Shown here in pieces: positions 15,490 through 24,194 of a DNA stretch of 42,446 nucleotides (position 1 is the first letter of the stretch; each line of letters starts with the position of its first letter). The notes under the pieces are model-generated. The model saw only the letters and a list, made by a program, of their open reading frames with translations, did no database searches and had not been told where the DNA came from. The DNA comes from Clostridiales bacterium (GTDB lineage: Bacteria; Bacillota; Clostridia; Christensenellales; Borkfalkiaceae), in NCBI GenBank assembly GCA_015069485.1, contig SVIM01000015.1, forward strand, positions 1 to 42,446, written 5' to 3'. The translations under genes were made by a program, and so were the position numbers.

Positions 15490-15927
15490 ATGACCACTAA
15501 TTATTTAAAATTACAATTTTATTCCCATCCAAGAAATCAAGCCTTTGCCCGTGATGCGGTGGCAGCTTTTTGCGTTGAGCTAAATCCAACTCTTTCTGAT
15601 ATTTCCGACGTAAAGTGCGCCGTGTCCGAAGCGGTTACAAACTGCACCGTGCACGCGTATAGGGGCAATTTGGGCTTAGTATGCGTTGAATGCGAAATAG
15701 AAGATAAAAAATTACATATAAAAGTAAGCGACACGGGGAGGGGTATAGCCGATATTCAAAAGGCGGTTCAGCCCTTCTACACAACTCTGCCTTCAGACGA
15801 GCGTTCGGGCATGGGGTTTACAATTATGCAAACCTTTATGGATGAATTTTCAGTAAACTCTATTCAGGGTGAAGGCACGGTCGTTTATATGTCCAAAACC
15901 TTTAACTCGGAAGTGGAGAATGCTTGA
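15490..15927 (+). CDS. spoIIAB: Anti-sigma-F factor / serine kinase SpoIIAB
   Basis: 145 residues, a GHKL-type ATPase. N-box CAVSEAVTNCTVHAYRG, G1 box SDTGRGIAD and G2 region SGMGFTIMQTFMDEF are all present. It binds and inhibits sigma-F and phosphorylates SpoIIAA. Its stop overlaps the sigF start by 8 bases. Confidence 0.94.
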   Translation: MTTNYLKLQFYSHPRNQAFARDAVAAFCVELNPTLSDISDVKCAVSEAVTNCTVHAYRGNLGLVCVECEIEDKKLHIKVSDTGRGIADIQKAVQPFYTTLPSDERSGMGFTIMQTFMDEFSVNSIQGEGTVVYMSKTFNSEVENA

Positions 15928-16645
15928 TTTAGAGCAAACGAATTTATTAATTAAAAAGGCAAAATCGGGCGATAACAGCGCCAAGGAAAAGCTTTTATCA
16001 GAAAATATAAATTTAATAAAAAGTATAGTAAAGCGTTATTTAAACAAGGGTGTAGAATACGACGATTTGTTTCAGCTTGCAAGCATGGGTTTAATTAAGG
16101 CAATAAAGGGCTTTGACGAAGACTTTGGCGTCCGATTTTCCACCTATGCCGTCCCTATGATTTCAGGGGAAATTAAGCGCTTTATGCGCGACGACGGAAG
16201 CATAAAGGTTTCGCGCGCAATAAAGGCTCAGGCAAGGGCGATAAACGCGTTCGTTGAGGTATATTCCACAACCAACGGCTCACAACCAAGCATAAAAACC
16301 ATTGCCGAAAAATTTTCTATACCGGAAAGCGAGGTCGTTTTTACTATGGGCTCTACGCATATGCCCCTTTCACTTTCAGACAGGGGGGATTATAAGGACG
16401 AAAAAACGGGCGAGCTTTTAGAAAAAATTCCCGCAGAGGATAAGCAAGAGGATATGATAGAAATTATGCAACTAAAGTCTGCGATTTCTTCGCTTGCAGA
16501 GCGCGATAAAAAGGTTATAATTTTGCGCTATTTTAGGGATTTAACGCAAAGCGAGGTCGCAAATATGCTAGGCGTTTCGCAGGTGCAAATTTCTCGCATA
16601 GAAAACAGAATTATCGAAGGCTTTAAAAAAACCTTGTCGGGCTAA
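15920..16645 (+). CDS. sigF: Sporulation sigma factor sigma-F
   Basis: 241 residues from ATG 15920 (MLDLEQTNLLI). Region 2 reads NLIKSIVKRYLNKGVEYDDLFQ, then SMGLIKAIKGFDE and FGVRFSTYAVPMISGEIKRF. Region 4 ends in LTQSEVANMLGVSQVQISRIEN. By sequence alone it could be sigma-F or sigma-G; the spoIIAA-spoIIAB context decides for sigma-F, the first forespore-specific factor. A longer in-frame start at 15869 exists, but it lies deep in spoIIAB and adds non-homologous residues. GGAG sits just upstream of 15920, though unusually close. Confidence 0.92.
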   Translation: MLDLEQTNLLIKKAKSGDNSAKEKLLSENINLIKSIVKRYLNKGVEYDDLFQLASMGLIKAIKGFDEDFGVRFSTYAVPMISGEIKRFMRDDGSIKVSRAIKAQARAINAFVEVYSTTNGSQPSIKTIAEKFSIPESEVVFTMGSTHMPLSLSDRGDYKDEKTGELLEKIPAEDKQEDMIEIMQLKSAISSLAERDKKVIILRYFRDLTQSEVANMLGVSQVQISRIENRIIEGFKKTLSG

Positions 16646-16650
16646 ATATT

Positions 16651-16680
16651 TTGCGGTGGATAAATTCCACCGCATTTTTT
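16651..16680 (+). terminator. Terminator of the spoIIA operon
   Basis: TGCGGTGG and CCACCGCA form an 8-bp stem followed by TTTTTTA. Confidence 0.9.
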
Positions 16681-16740
16681 ATTAATTTTCAAGGCGCAAA
16701 TTTTAGTATAAAAAAATAAAAAAACATAAAACTAAATTGT

Positions 16741-18246
16741 ATGTTATATAAAAGAAGTAGCGGAATTTTAATGCCTATTTTTTCCTTGCCGTCAAAGGAG
16801 GGTATAGGAACCTTGGGCGAGGGAGCGTACAATTTCGTAAATTTTTTACAAAGGGCAAATGCAAAAATTTGGCAGGTTTTGCCTCTTAATCCCACGGGTT
16901 ACGGTAACAGTCCATATCAATCATGTTCTTCAAATTCTTTAAATTATTTTTTAATTGACCTGCATATATTATGCGACGAAGGGCTTTTAACCGAGCAAGA
17001 AATTGCCTTTGCCGACTTAATCGGCGAGAATAACAGAATAGATTATTCAAAGCAGATTACAAATAAAATCAATCTTTTAAAAACGGCTTTTAACCGCTTT
17101 GATTTACAAAGCAAGGATTTTAATAATTTTGTTAAAAGCGGTGAATATTTCGATTTTGCAATTTTTATGGCGCTTAAAGAAAGGTTTAATTTTTCTTCTT
17201 GGAAGGAGTGGGCGCAGCCGTACAAAACCTATAATGCAGACTATATAAAATTTTATGTTGAAGAAAGCCAAACGGAATTTTTGTTTTGGCAGTTTACTCA
17301 ATTTATGTTTTTAAAGCAATGGAATGCGCTAAAAAAATACGCAAATCAACGTGGTGTAAAAATAATGGGGGACATCCCTTTATACCTTTCGCACGATAGC
17401 GTTGAAATGTGGAAGATGGGTAACGCCATATTCAGCGTTGACGAAAACAGAGAGCCTAATTTAGTTGCAGGCGCGCCTCCCGACGATTTTTGTGAAGACG
17501 GTCAGCTTTGGGGCAACCCCTTATACGACTGGGAAAAAATGAAAAAAGACGGCTATATATGGTGGAACGAACGCATAAAACGCGCCTTTAACCTGTTTGA
17601 TATTTTAAGGGTGGACCACTTCCGTGGCTTCGATAGATATTACGCAATTCCCAAGCAAAGCGCAAACGCAAAATACGGCAAGTGGCTGGACGGGCCTAAA
17701 GAAGAATTTTTTGCCGATAAGCTAAGCTTAAATATCGTTGCAGAAGATTTAGGGGTTTTGGACGAAGGCGTTTACCGCCTTATGAAAAACCTTGGCTACC
17801 CTGGTATGAAAATTTTGCAGTTTGCCTTTGACGGCGATAAAAATAACGAGCACAAGCCTTCAAAAATAACTCAAAACTTCGTGTGCTACACAGGCACTCA
17901 CGATAACGCTACTTTGGTTGAATATATAAACGGCTTAAGTGATGAAGAGTATAAGATTTTTTGCGCCGACTTAATTGACGAGTGCGGTAAATTGCAGGCC
18001 TCGTGCGATATTTCAAGCCCCGAAAGCATAGCGCAAACGGTAATGGGCTTAGCCTTTAAATGCAAGGCAAATACGGTAATAATTCCTATGTGGGATTTGT
18101 TGTGTTTAGGCAAGGAGGGCAGAATAAACACCCCCTCGTCAGTAGACGCCAACAACTGGACTTGGCGCGTGCAAAACAGCAATTTGTCAGCACATATGGC
18201 GCAACTATTTAAAAAGTTAAACGATTTAGGGCAAAGAAATAATTAA
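16741..18246 (+). CDS. malQ: 4-alpha-glucanotransferase (amylomaltase, GH77)
   Basis: 501 residues, full length. N-terminal RSSGILMPIFSLPSKEGIG and WQVLPLNPTGYGNSPYQ are GH77 hallmarks. Catalytic residues lie in LRVDHFRGFDRYYAIP (nucleophile Asp), VAEDLGV (acid/base Glu) and GTHDNAT (transition-state Asp). It transfers glucan segments between maltodextrins in the cytoplasm. It is placed just ahead of the maltodextrin ABC transporter, though a terminator separates them. No good ribosome site is visible before the ATG, so expression may be modest. Confidence 0.95.
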   Translation: MLYKRSSGILMPIFSLPSKEGIGTLGEGAYNFVNFLQRANAKIWQVLPLNPTGYGNSPYQSCSSNSLNYFLIDLHILCDEGLLTEQEIAFADLIGENNRIDYSKQITNKINLLKTAFNRFDLQSKDFNNFVKSGEYFDFAIFMALKERFNFSSWKEWAQPYKTYNADYIKFYVEESQTEFLFWQFTQFMFLKQWNALKKYANQRGVKIMGDIPLYLSHDSVEMWKMGNAIFSVDENREPNLVAGAPPDDFCEDGQLWGNPLYDWEKMKKDGYIWWNERIKRAFNLFDILRVDHFRGFDRYYAIPKQSANAKYGKWLDGPKEEFFADKLSLNIVAEDLGVLDEGVYRLMKNLGYPGMKILQFAFDGDKNNEHKPSKITQNFVCYTGTHDNATLVEYINGLSDEEYKIFCADLIDECGKLQASCDISSPESIAQTVMGLAFKCKANTVIIPMWDLLCLGKEGRINTPSSVDANNWTWRVQNSNLSAHMAQLFKKLNDLGQRNN

Positions 18247-18284
18247 AATTCAATAACCGTTTATCTAAAAATTTTTGCTTATTT

Positions 18285-18324
18285 GGCAAGGTGAATTTAA
18301 AAAGCTTCGCCTTGCCTTTTCTTT
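18285..18324 (+). terminator. Terminator between malQ and the transporter genes
   Basis: GGCAAGGTGAA (18285-18295) pairs with TTCGCCTTGCC (18306-18316), one mismatch-type G-T, followed by TTTTCTTT. Confidence 0.8.
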
Positions 18325-18391
18325 GAATAAAAACCCTTTAAATTGCCCAATTTATAATTAAAACACTCTATCGATATAAAAGGAGAATAAT

Positions 18392-19642
18392 ATGAAAAAA
18401 CCTATTTTGGCGCTTATGCTTTGCATTGCGTTTTGCCCCTTGTCGGTTACGGTTAGCGGTTGCAGCTGCAACGGCACGCCCCCTTCCAGCGATACCGTAA
18501 ACCTAACTCTATGGGGCCCTGCCGAGCATAAAAATATGCTTGGTGAAATGATTGAAGAATTTAAAAATTTAAACTCTGACAAAAATTACCAAATTTCTAT
18601 AAACGTAGTAAGCGAAGCTGACGCCTACAATACTATTTCTACCGACGTTTCTGCAGGCGCCGACGTTTACGCTTTTATCAACGACCAAATAATTAACCTA
18701 TATCGCGCAGGTGCGCTTGCGCAGGTTGGCGGAAATAAGTTAAACGAGGTAATAAGTCAAAACGACGCGGGCGCGGTAAATTCTGCAAAGGTAGGCGACG
18801 ATGTATACGCCTACCCGTTTTCTGCCGACAACGGATATTTTTTGTATTACGATAAATCGGTAATAACCGATCCAACCTCGTTAGATGCAATCCTTGCCGA
18901 CTGTCAAACGGCTTCTAAAAGGTTCGTTATGGAAATGGATAATTCGTGGTACGTTGCTTCCTTCTTTTTCGGCGCGGGATGCTCGTACGAGGTAGAGTAC
19001 GATAGCGAAGGTGGCGTAAAAAGCGTAATTTGCGACTTTGACGACGAAAACAAGGGCGTTAAGGCAGGGACTGCTATGATAAATGTCGCTTCAAGCCCCG
19101 CATTTTTAAACGGCGACGATAATGTTATTAAGGCAGGGTTCGACGACGGTTCCGTTGCCGCTGCGGTTTCGGGCACTTGGAACGCCGAAAATATTAAAAG
19201 GGCTTTAGGTGAAAATTACGCGGCTGTGCCTTTACCTAAATTTACGGTAGAAGGAGAAAGCTTTCAAATGGGCTCGTTTGCCGGCTATAAGCTATACGGC
19301 GTTAATCCAACTTCAAAAAATCTTGCCGAAGCCCACAAGCTAGCCGCCTTTTTAGCAAGCGAAAAAATGCAAAAAAAGCGCTATGAAGAATTAGGCGTCG
19401 GCCCTTCTAATCTCAACGCCGCCGCATCAGATGAGATTAAGCAAAATATTGCGCTTTCTGCCTTAACGGCGCAAAGTCAATACGCAGTTGCGCAAACTGC
19501 CGTGCCCGACAACTATTGGAAGGCTGCCGACGCGTTCGGTACGGAGGTAGTTTCAAAGGCGGTAAATAAAAACAATCTTTTATCTAAGCTTAAGGAAATG
19601 GCAGAGCTAATTAGGTCGGTTGCAATTAAAAAAGGTAATTAA
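18392..19642 (+). CDS. Maltodextrin-type ABC transporter substrate-binding lipoprotein
   Basis: 416 residues. The signal peptide ends in a lipobox VSGC with lipidated C24, so the protein is anchored on the outside of the membrane. The mature part begins VNLTLWGPAEHKNMLGEMIEEF, typical of the MalE/family 1 sugar-binding fold, and ends with MQKKRYEELGVGPSNLNA as in maltose-binding proteins. Neighbouring malQ and the permeases support maltose/maltodextrin as ligand, but this is inference. The ribosome site AAAGGAG is strong. Confidence 0.9.
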   Translation: MKKPILALMLCIAFCPLSVTVSGCSCNGTPPSSDTVNLTLWGPAEHKNMLGEMIEEFKNLNSDKNYQISINVVSEADAYNTISTDVSAGADVYAFINDQIINLYRAGALAQVGGNKLNEVISQNDAGAVNSAKVGDDVYAYPFSADNGYFLYYDKSVITDPTSLDAILADCQTASKRFVMEMDNSWYVASFFFGAGCSYEVEYDSEGGVKSVICDFDDENKGVKAGTAMINVASSPAFLNGDDNVIKAGFDDGSVAAAVSGTWNAENIKRALGENYAAVPLPKFTVEGESFQMGSFAGYKLYGVNPTSKNLAEAHKLAAFLASEKMQKKRYEELGVGPSNLNAAASDEIKQNIALSALTAQSQYAVAQTAVPDNYWKAADAFGTEVVSKAVNKNNLLSKLKEMAELIRSVAIKKGN

Positions 19643-19693
19643 AAAAGGCAACTAAAAAAGGGAAATAAAAAAGTAATTTACAAGGGGGGAGAT

Positions 19694-21202
19694 ATGGTTA
19701 GTTTAGAGTATTTAAAAATGTCGCCGTTAAAAAAATTTTTATATAATTTTTTATCGCTTATCAAAAAAATTCCGCTTGCAATTTGGTCGCTTTTAAGGCA
19801 AATTCCAAAGGCTTTTACAATGCTTTTTAACGGTGTTTCGGGCGTTTTTAAAACGGTTGCGTCCGCCGCGGTGCAAGGCGATTATAAAACTAAAATTTCC
19901 CTTTTTATAATGGGCTTTGGTCAGCTTTTTCGCGGTCAAATTTTAAGGGGTATAATATACCTTATTTTTCAAGCCGTATTCGTTTTTTATATGCTCTTTT
20001 TCGGGTGGAAATACCTTGCTAAAATAGGTAGCCTGGGCGAGGTTGCAATGGTTAAGGTTTGGGACGATAATTTGGGCATATATACCTACCAATACTACGA
20101 TAACAGCCTTTTAATTTTGCTTTATTCCTTGCTTACTGTTTGCTTTATAATCGCCTTTTTATACGCGTGGTATCAAAGCGTAAAGCAAAGCTATATTGCC
20201 CAGCAGCTTTTAGAGCTTAATATACCGTTAAAAACCGCCAAGGACGATTTAAAATCGTACGCCAACGAAAAGTACCATAAAACGCTTTTATCCGTCCCCG
20301 TTTTAGGGCTTAGCGTATTTACTATCTTCCCCATAATTTTTATGGTTTTTATTGCGTTTACCAACTACGACGCAATGCACTCGCCCCCTAAAGAGCTGTT
20401 CTCGTGGGTGGGGCTTCAAAACTTTGCAAATCTTTTGGGCGGAGGCGTTACGGCAGACGCGGCAAAATTCGCCTTCACCTTTCGTGAGGTGCTAATTTGG
20501 ACGGTAATTTGGGCTATTTTTTCCACCTTCTCCAACTATATTTTAGGTATGCTCGTCGCCATTTTAATTAATAAAAAGGGCATTAAATTTAAAAAGCTTT
20601 GGCGCACCGTGCTGGTTTTTACAATCGCCGTACCGCAATTCGTATCCTTAATGCTAACCTCGCAAATGCTTAAAGATACGGGTATTATAAACCACCTTTT
20701 GCAAAGCCTTGGCATAATTTCTTCCCCGCTACCCTTTTTAACAAACGGCGTTTGGGCAAAGGTAGTAATAATAGTAGTAAACGTTTGGATAGGAATACCT
20801 TATACTATGCTCATATGCACCGGCATACTTTTAAATATTCCTGCCGACTTATACGAATCGGCTAAAATAGACGGCGCAGGGCCAATAAGGGCTTATTTTA
20901 AAATTACTTTACCTTATATGCTACACGTAACTGCGCCCTATTTAATAAGTCAGTTTATTGCAAACTTAAACAACTTTAACGTAATATTTTTACTGACGGG
21001 CGGTGCGCCCGACGCGTTAAGGCTGCAATACGCAGGCGAAACGGATTTGCTAATAACTTGGCTATATAAGCTAACCTTTAATATGGGCGACTACAAAACG
21101 GCGTCGGTAATAAGCATTTTTACCTTTATAATAGTTGCGGTAATTTCGCTAATACTATACAACCGTTCAAACGCAGTTAAAAACGAGGAGATTTTTATGT
21201 AA
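19694..21202 (+). CDS. Maltodextrin ABC transporter permease, MalF type
   Basis: 502 residues. An N-terminal region of about 190 residues has two hydrophobic segments and amphipathic helices before the core permease domain (about 200-500). The EAA loop is visible as YESAKIDGAGPIRAYFKITLP. The long N-terminus is common in Firmicutes MalF/MalC proteins. It pairs with the MalG-type protein, whose ATG overlaps its TAA by one base. A GGGGGGAG ribosome site precedes the start. Confidence 0.92.
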   Translation: MVSLEYLKMSPLKKFLYNFLSLIKKIPLAIWSLLRQIPKAFTMLFNGVSGVFKTVASAAVQGDYKTKISLFIMGFGQLFRGQILRGIIYLIFQAVFVFYMLFFGWKYLAKIGSLGEVAMVKVWDDNLGIYTYQYYDNSLLILLYSLLTVCFIIAFLYAWYQSVKQSYIAQQLLELNIPLKTAKDDLKSYANEKYHKTLLSVPVLGLSVFTIFPIIFMVFIAFTNYDAMHSPPKELFSWVGLQNFANLLGGGVTADAAKFAFTFREVLIWTVIWAIFSTFSNYILGMLVAILINKKGIKFKKLWRTVLVFTIAVPQFVSLMLTSQMLKDTGIINHLLQSLGIISSPLPFLTNGVWAKVVIIVVNVWIGIPYTMLICTGILLNIPADLYESAKIDGAGPIRAYFKITLPYMLHVTAPYLISQFIANLNNFNVIFLLTGGAPDALRLQYAGETDLLITWLYKLTFNMGDYKTASVISIFTFIIVAVISLILYNRSNAVKNEEIFM

Positions 21203-22065
21203 TGGCTAAAAAATATCGCAGTAAAAGTAGGGTGGAAAAGGCTTCAAACACGGCAATATACGCCTTTTTAATTGCGCTTAGCATAATATGGCTATTCCCC
21301 TTTTTCTTTTTAATTTTGCAGTCGTTAAGGGGGGAAGCGGGCGCAACCACAAACTATTTTTTCCCTAAAATTATAACCTTCGATAACTATATAAAACTAT
21401 TTACCGACACCTCGCTCTTCAACTTTCCAAAGTGGTATTTAAACACCTTAATCGTATCTGTTGCCGTAACCGTAATTCAGTCCGTAATAGTATTAATAAC
21501 TAGCTACGCGCTGTCTAGGCTACGCTTTAAAATGCGAAAGCCTTTAATGAATTTAATTTTAATATTAGGTATGTTCCCCGGCTTTATGTCTATGACGGCG
21601 GTATATTTCGTGTTAAAGGAAATCGGCTTAACGCAAAATCTTTTCGGCTTAATTTTAGTATACACGGCAAGCTCTGCAATGCAATACTATATATGCAAGG
21701 GTTACTTCGACACCATACCAAAATCGTTGGACGAGGCCGCAAGAATAGACGGCGCAAATCGCCACACCGTATTTTTAAAAATCATTTTACCGCTTGCAAA
21801 GCCCATTATAATTTACGGAATTTTAACGGCGTTTATCGCCCCTTGGGGGGAGTATATGTTTTCCTCCCTGTTAATGCTTGGCGACTACGATAAATTTAAC
21901 GTGGCTTTGGGGTTAAAGCTAATGCTCCACCGCGAAAACGTATCGCAGTATTTTACCCGCTTTTGCGCAGGGGCGGTATGCGTTTCTATACCTATAACGG
22001 CGCTATTTATTTGGCTTCAAAAATACTATGTAGAAGGCATTACGGGCGGTTCGGTTAAGGGATAA
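21202..22065 (+). CDS. Maltodextrin ABC transporter permease, MalG type
   Basis: 287 residues with six predicted membrane helices. EAA loop: LDEAARIDGANRHTVFLKIILP. It ends KYYVEGITGGSVKG, the classic MalG C-terminus. It forms the membrane channel with the MalF partner, with which it is translationally coupled. Confidence 0.95.
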   Translation: MAKKYRSKSRVEKASNTAIYAFLIALSIIWLFPFFFLILQSLRGEAGATTNYFFPKIITFDNYIKLFTDTSLFNFPKWYLNTLIVSVAVTVIQSVIVLITSYALSRLRFKMRKPLMNLILILGMFPGFMSMTAVYFVLKEIGLTQNLFGLILVYTASSAMQYYICKGYFDTIPKSLDEAARIDGANRHTVFLKIILPLAKPIIIYGILTAFIAPWGEYMFSSLLMLGDYDKFNVALGLKLMLHRENVSQYFTRFCAGAVCVSIPITALFIWLQKYYVEGITGGSVKG

Positions 22066-22108
22066 AATTCAAATTGAGTGGGTACTATAACGCAATTAAG
22101 GAGAAGTA

Positions 22109-24028
22109 ATGGCTAATTTAAGTTTAAAACATATCTACAAAGTATACCCCAACGGAGCCAAGGCGGTAAACGATTTTAATATGGAAATTGCAGATAAAGA
22201 ATTTATCGTTTTCGTAGGGCCGTCGGGTTGCGGTAAATCGACTACGCTCAGAATGATAGCAGGGCTTGAGGATATAACTGCGGGCGAGCTTAAAATAGGG
22301 GAAACGGTAGTAAACGATATCGAGCCAAAGGATAGAGATATTGCTATGGTATTTCAAAACTACGCCCTATACCCTCATATGACGGTCTATGAAAATATCG
22401 CCTTCGGCTTGCGCCTTAAAAAAATCCCTAAGGATATAATTCACAAAAGGGTTATCGAAGCGGCAGAAATATTGCACCTAACCGAATATTTAGGCAGAAA
22501 GCCTAAAGAAATGTCGGGCGGGCAACGGCAAAGAGTTTCGCTTGGAAGGGCAATCGTGCGAGAGCCGAAGGTAATGCTGTTAGACGAGCCCCTTTCAAAC
22601 CTTGACGCAAAGCTTAGAACGCAGATGAGGGCAGAAATTTCTAAGCTTCACACAAGGCTTAACACAACTTTCATTTACGTCACGCACGACCAGGTGGAAG
22701 CAATGACGATGGGTACTAGAATAGTAGTTATGAAGGGTGGTTGCGTGCAACAAATAGATACGCCCAAAAATTTATACTGCTATCCGAAAAACAAGTTCGT
22801 AGCAGGCTTTATGGGCACTCCGCAAATGAATTTTTTTGAAGGCACGCTTTTAAAAAAGGGGGAAGAGGTAGAGGTTACTTTTGCTTATAGCGACCAAAAA
22901 ATAACTGTGCCGTATTCGTTGTTTTACAAGGTAAAGCCAAGCTATTTAAACGGTGATTGCCCCGTATATATAGGCCTGCGAGCAGAAGATATCACCCTTG
23001 AAGAGCATAAGGTTCAAAAAAGCTTAACCACGGTAAATATAAAAATTTCCCATCTGGAAGAGCTAGGCGCTGAAACGCTTGTGTACGGCGATTTAAATAT
23101 GGGTGGGGACGGCTATGTAGAAAGCTCTACTCGCTGTATCGTAAAGTTAAATACCGATATGAGTCAGTCGCCTAAAATTAAATTTACTTCGGGCGAAGTC
23201 GTAAAGGTTGCGCTAAATATGCAAAAGGCGCACCTTTTCGATAAGGTTACCGAGCAAAGCATTTTGCCTAAAATTCCACAAAACAACTACTTGGATTGTA
23301 CCGTAGAGCAAGGCAAGCTAATCTTTTGCGGTGAAGAGCTAGCGTTGCCCCCTGCCATAAATTGCCCCAACCTTTACGGCGATTTAATAATACCCACCAA
23401 CGCCTTTTATTTGGGCGGAAGCATTAAAGCCAAGGTGTTAAGCTGTGAACGCATAGACAGCAATTATTTAACAGCGCTAAAAATAGGCGACAGAATTTTA
23501 TACGCAAGTAATTTGCAGGTGGAAAACGCTAGCTTTATTAATTTGGGTGTAGATTGCAAAAAAATAACCGTGTTAAGCCAAGGCAAGCAGGTAATTTCGC
23601 CGTTGCCCCAAACGGTTTGCCTATACGGCAAGCTTATAAAGCAAAAGCAAAAGGTAAGCCTGCGCGTAAAGGGAAAAATTAAAAGCAAAAATCAAATTGT
23701 CTTTCGCTTGGAGATAGAGGGGGCGCAGTTTGAAGTAAGCGACTATATAACTAAAAAGTTAATTTCCGTTTTAGGCGCAAAAAAAGCGTTTACAACGCCC
23801 TTGCGCTTTGAGTGCAATATAAGTGATATAACCTTTGCAAACGAGGGAATAAAGGCAAAGGTTTTAAACCTTTTAGATTACGGAAGGCAAAAATTTGCAA
23901 AGGTAGCAGTGGGCGAAAAGCAATTTTTCGTGGCGGAAAACGGACAAGGCTTAAAGGACGCCCATCTTTTAATAAACCTTAATTCCGCATCTGTTTACCA
24001 AGCCGACCTAAATGTAAAAATAGTATAA
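22109..24028 (+). CDS. MsmX/MalK-type ABC ATPase with an extra C-terminal region
   Basis: 639 residues, against about 370 for usual MalK/MsmX/UgpC. Residues 1-235 are the ATPase: Walker A GPSGCGKST (37-45), signature MSGGQRQR near 135, Walker B VMLLDEPLSNLD. Residues about 236-375 are the usual MalK TOBE/OB region (VAGFMGTPQMNFFEG, YIGLRAEDI, LGAETLVYGDL, HLFD). The remaining 265 residues are beta-rich and contain further pieces that look OB/TOBE-like, but I cannot assign them firmly. The whole frame is continuous. It energises the adjacent permeases and may serve other sugar importers, as MsmX does. The tail could be an added regulatory module. Confidence 0.88.
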   Translation: MANLSLKHIYKVYPNGAKAVNDFNMEIADKEFIVFVGPSGCGKSTTLRMIAGLEDITAGELKIGETVVNDIEPKDRDIAMVFQNYALYPHMTVYENIAFGLRLKKIPKDIIHKRVIEAAEILHLTEYLGRKPKEMSGGQRQRVSLGRAIVREPKVMLLDEPLSNLDAKLRTQMRAEISKLHTRLNTTFIYVTHDQVEAMTMGTRIVVMKGGCVQQIDTPKNLYCYPKNKFVAGFMGTPQMNFFEGTLLKKGEEVEVTFAYSDQKITVPYSLFYKVKPSYLNGDCPVYIGLRAEDITLEEHKVQKSLTTVNIKISHLEELGAETLVYGDLNMGGDGYVESSTRCIVKLNTDMSQSPKIKFTSGEVVKVALNMQKAHLFDKVTEQSILPKIPQNNYLDCTVEQGKLIFCGEELALPPAINCPNLYGDLIIPTNAFYLGGSIKAKVLSCERIDSNYLTALKIGDRILYASNLQVENASFINLGVDCKKITVLSQGKQVISPLPQTVCLYGKLIKQKQKVSLRVKGKIKSKNQIVFRLEIEGAQFEVSDYITKKLISVLGAKKAFTTPLRFECNISDITFANEGIKAKVLNLLDYGRQKFAKVAVGEKQFFVAENGQGLKDAHLLINLNSASVYQADLNVKIV

Positions 24029-24039
24029 AATAATTTAAA

Positions 24040-24080
24040 GGGGCGGGTGTGAACTAAATCGTTCGCACCCGCCCCGTTTC
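24040..24080 (+). terminator. Hairpin terminator after the transporter operon
   Basis: GGGGCGGGTGTGAA (24040-24053) and TTCGCACCCGCCCC (24062-24075) form a 14-base stem with one mismatch-type G-T. Only a short T tract (GTTTC) follows. Confidence 0.75.
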
Positions 24081-24141
24081 AGTTATTCAACCCTTTTTTT
24101 ATAGCGCCGCCTTAAAATATTTAATAATATTAATCTTTTTG

Positions 24142-24170
24142 TTGAAAACCTACGCAATTAGTGATATAAT
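24142..24170 (+). promoter_or_regulatory. Promoter of the aminotransferase gene
   Basis: TTGAAA (24142-24147), 17 bases, TATAAT (24165-24170), then TAGGAGAAA as ribosome site. Confidence 0.85.
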
Positions 24171-24194
24171 TAATATATTATAGGAGAAAAAGTT

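Noticed and set aside
15869-15919. Longer N-terminus for sigma-F
   Set aside because: It would overlap spoIIAB by 59 bases and adds residues unlike sigma factors; ATG 15920 has a GGAG and the usual short overlap.
21693-21893. Small plus-strand frame inside the MalG gene
   Set aside because: It is out of frame within a clear permease gene, with no ribosome site or recognisable motif.
22109-24028. Frameshift fusing the ATPase with a second gene
   Set aside because: The frame is continuous, codon use does not change and no start with a ribosome site is seen near residue 375. I keep it as one long protein, with reads as the final test.
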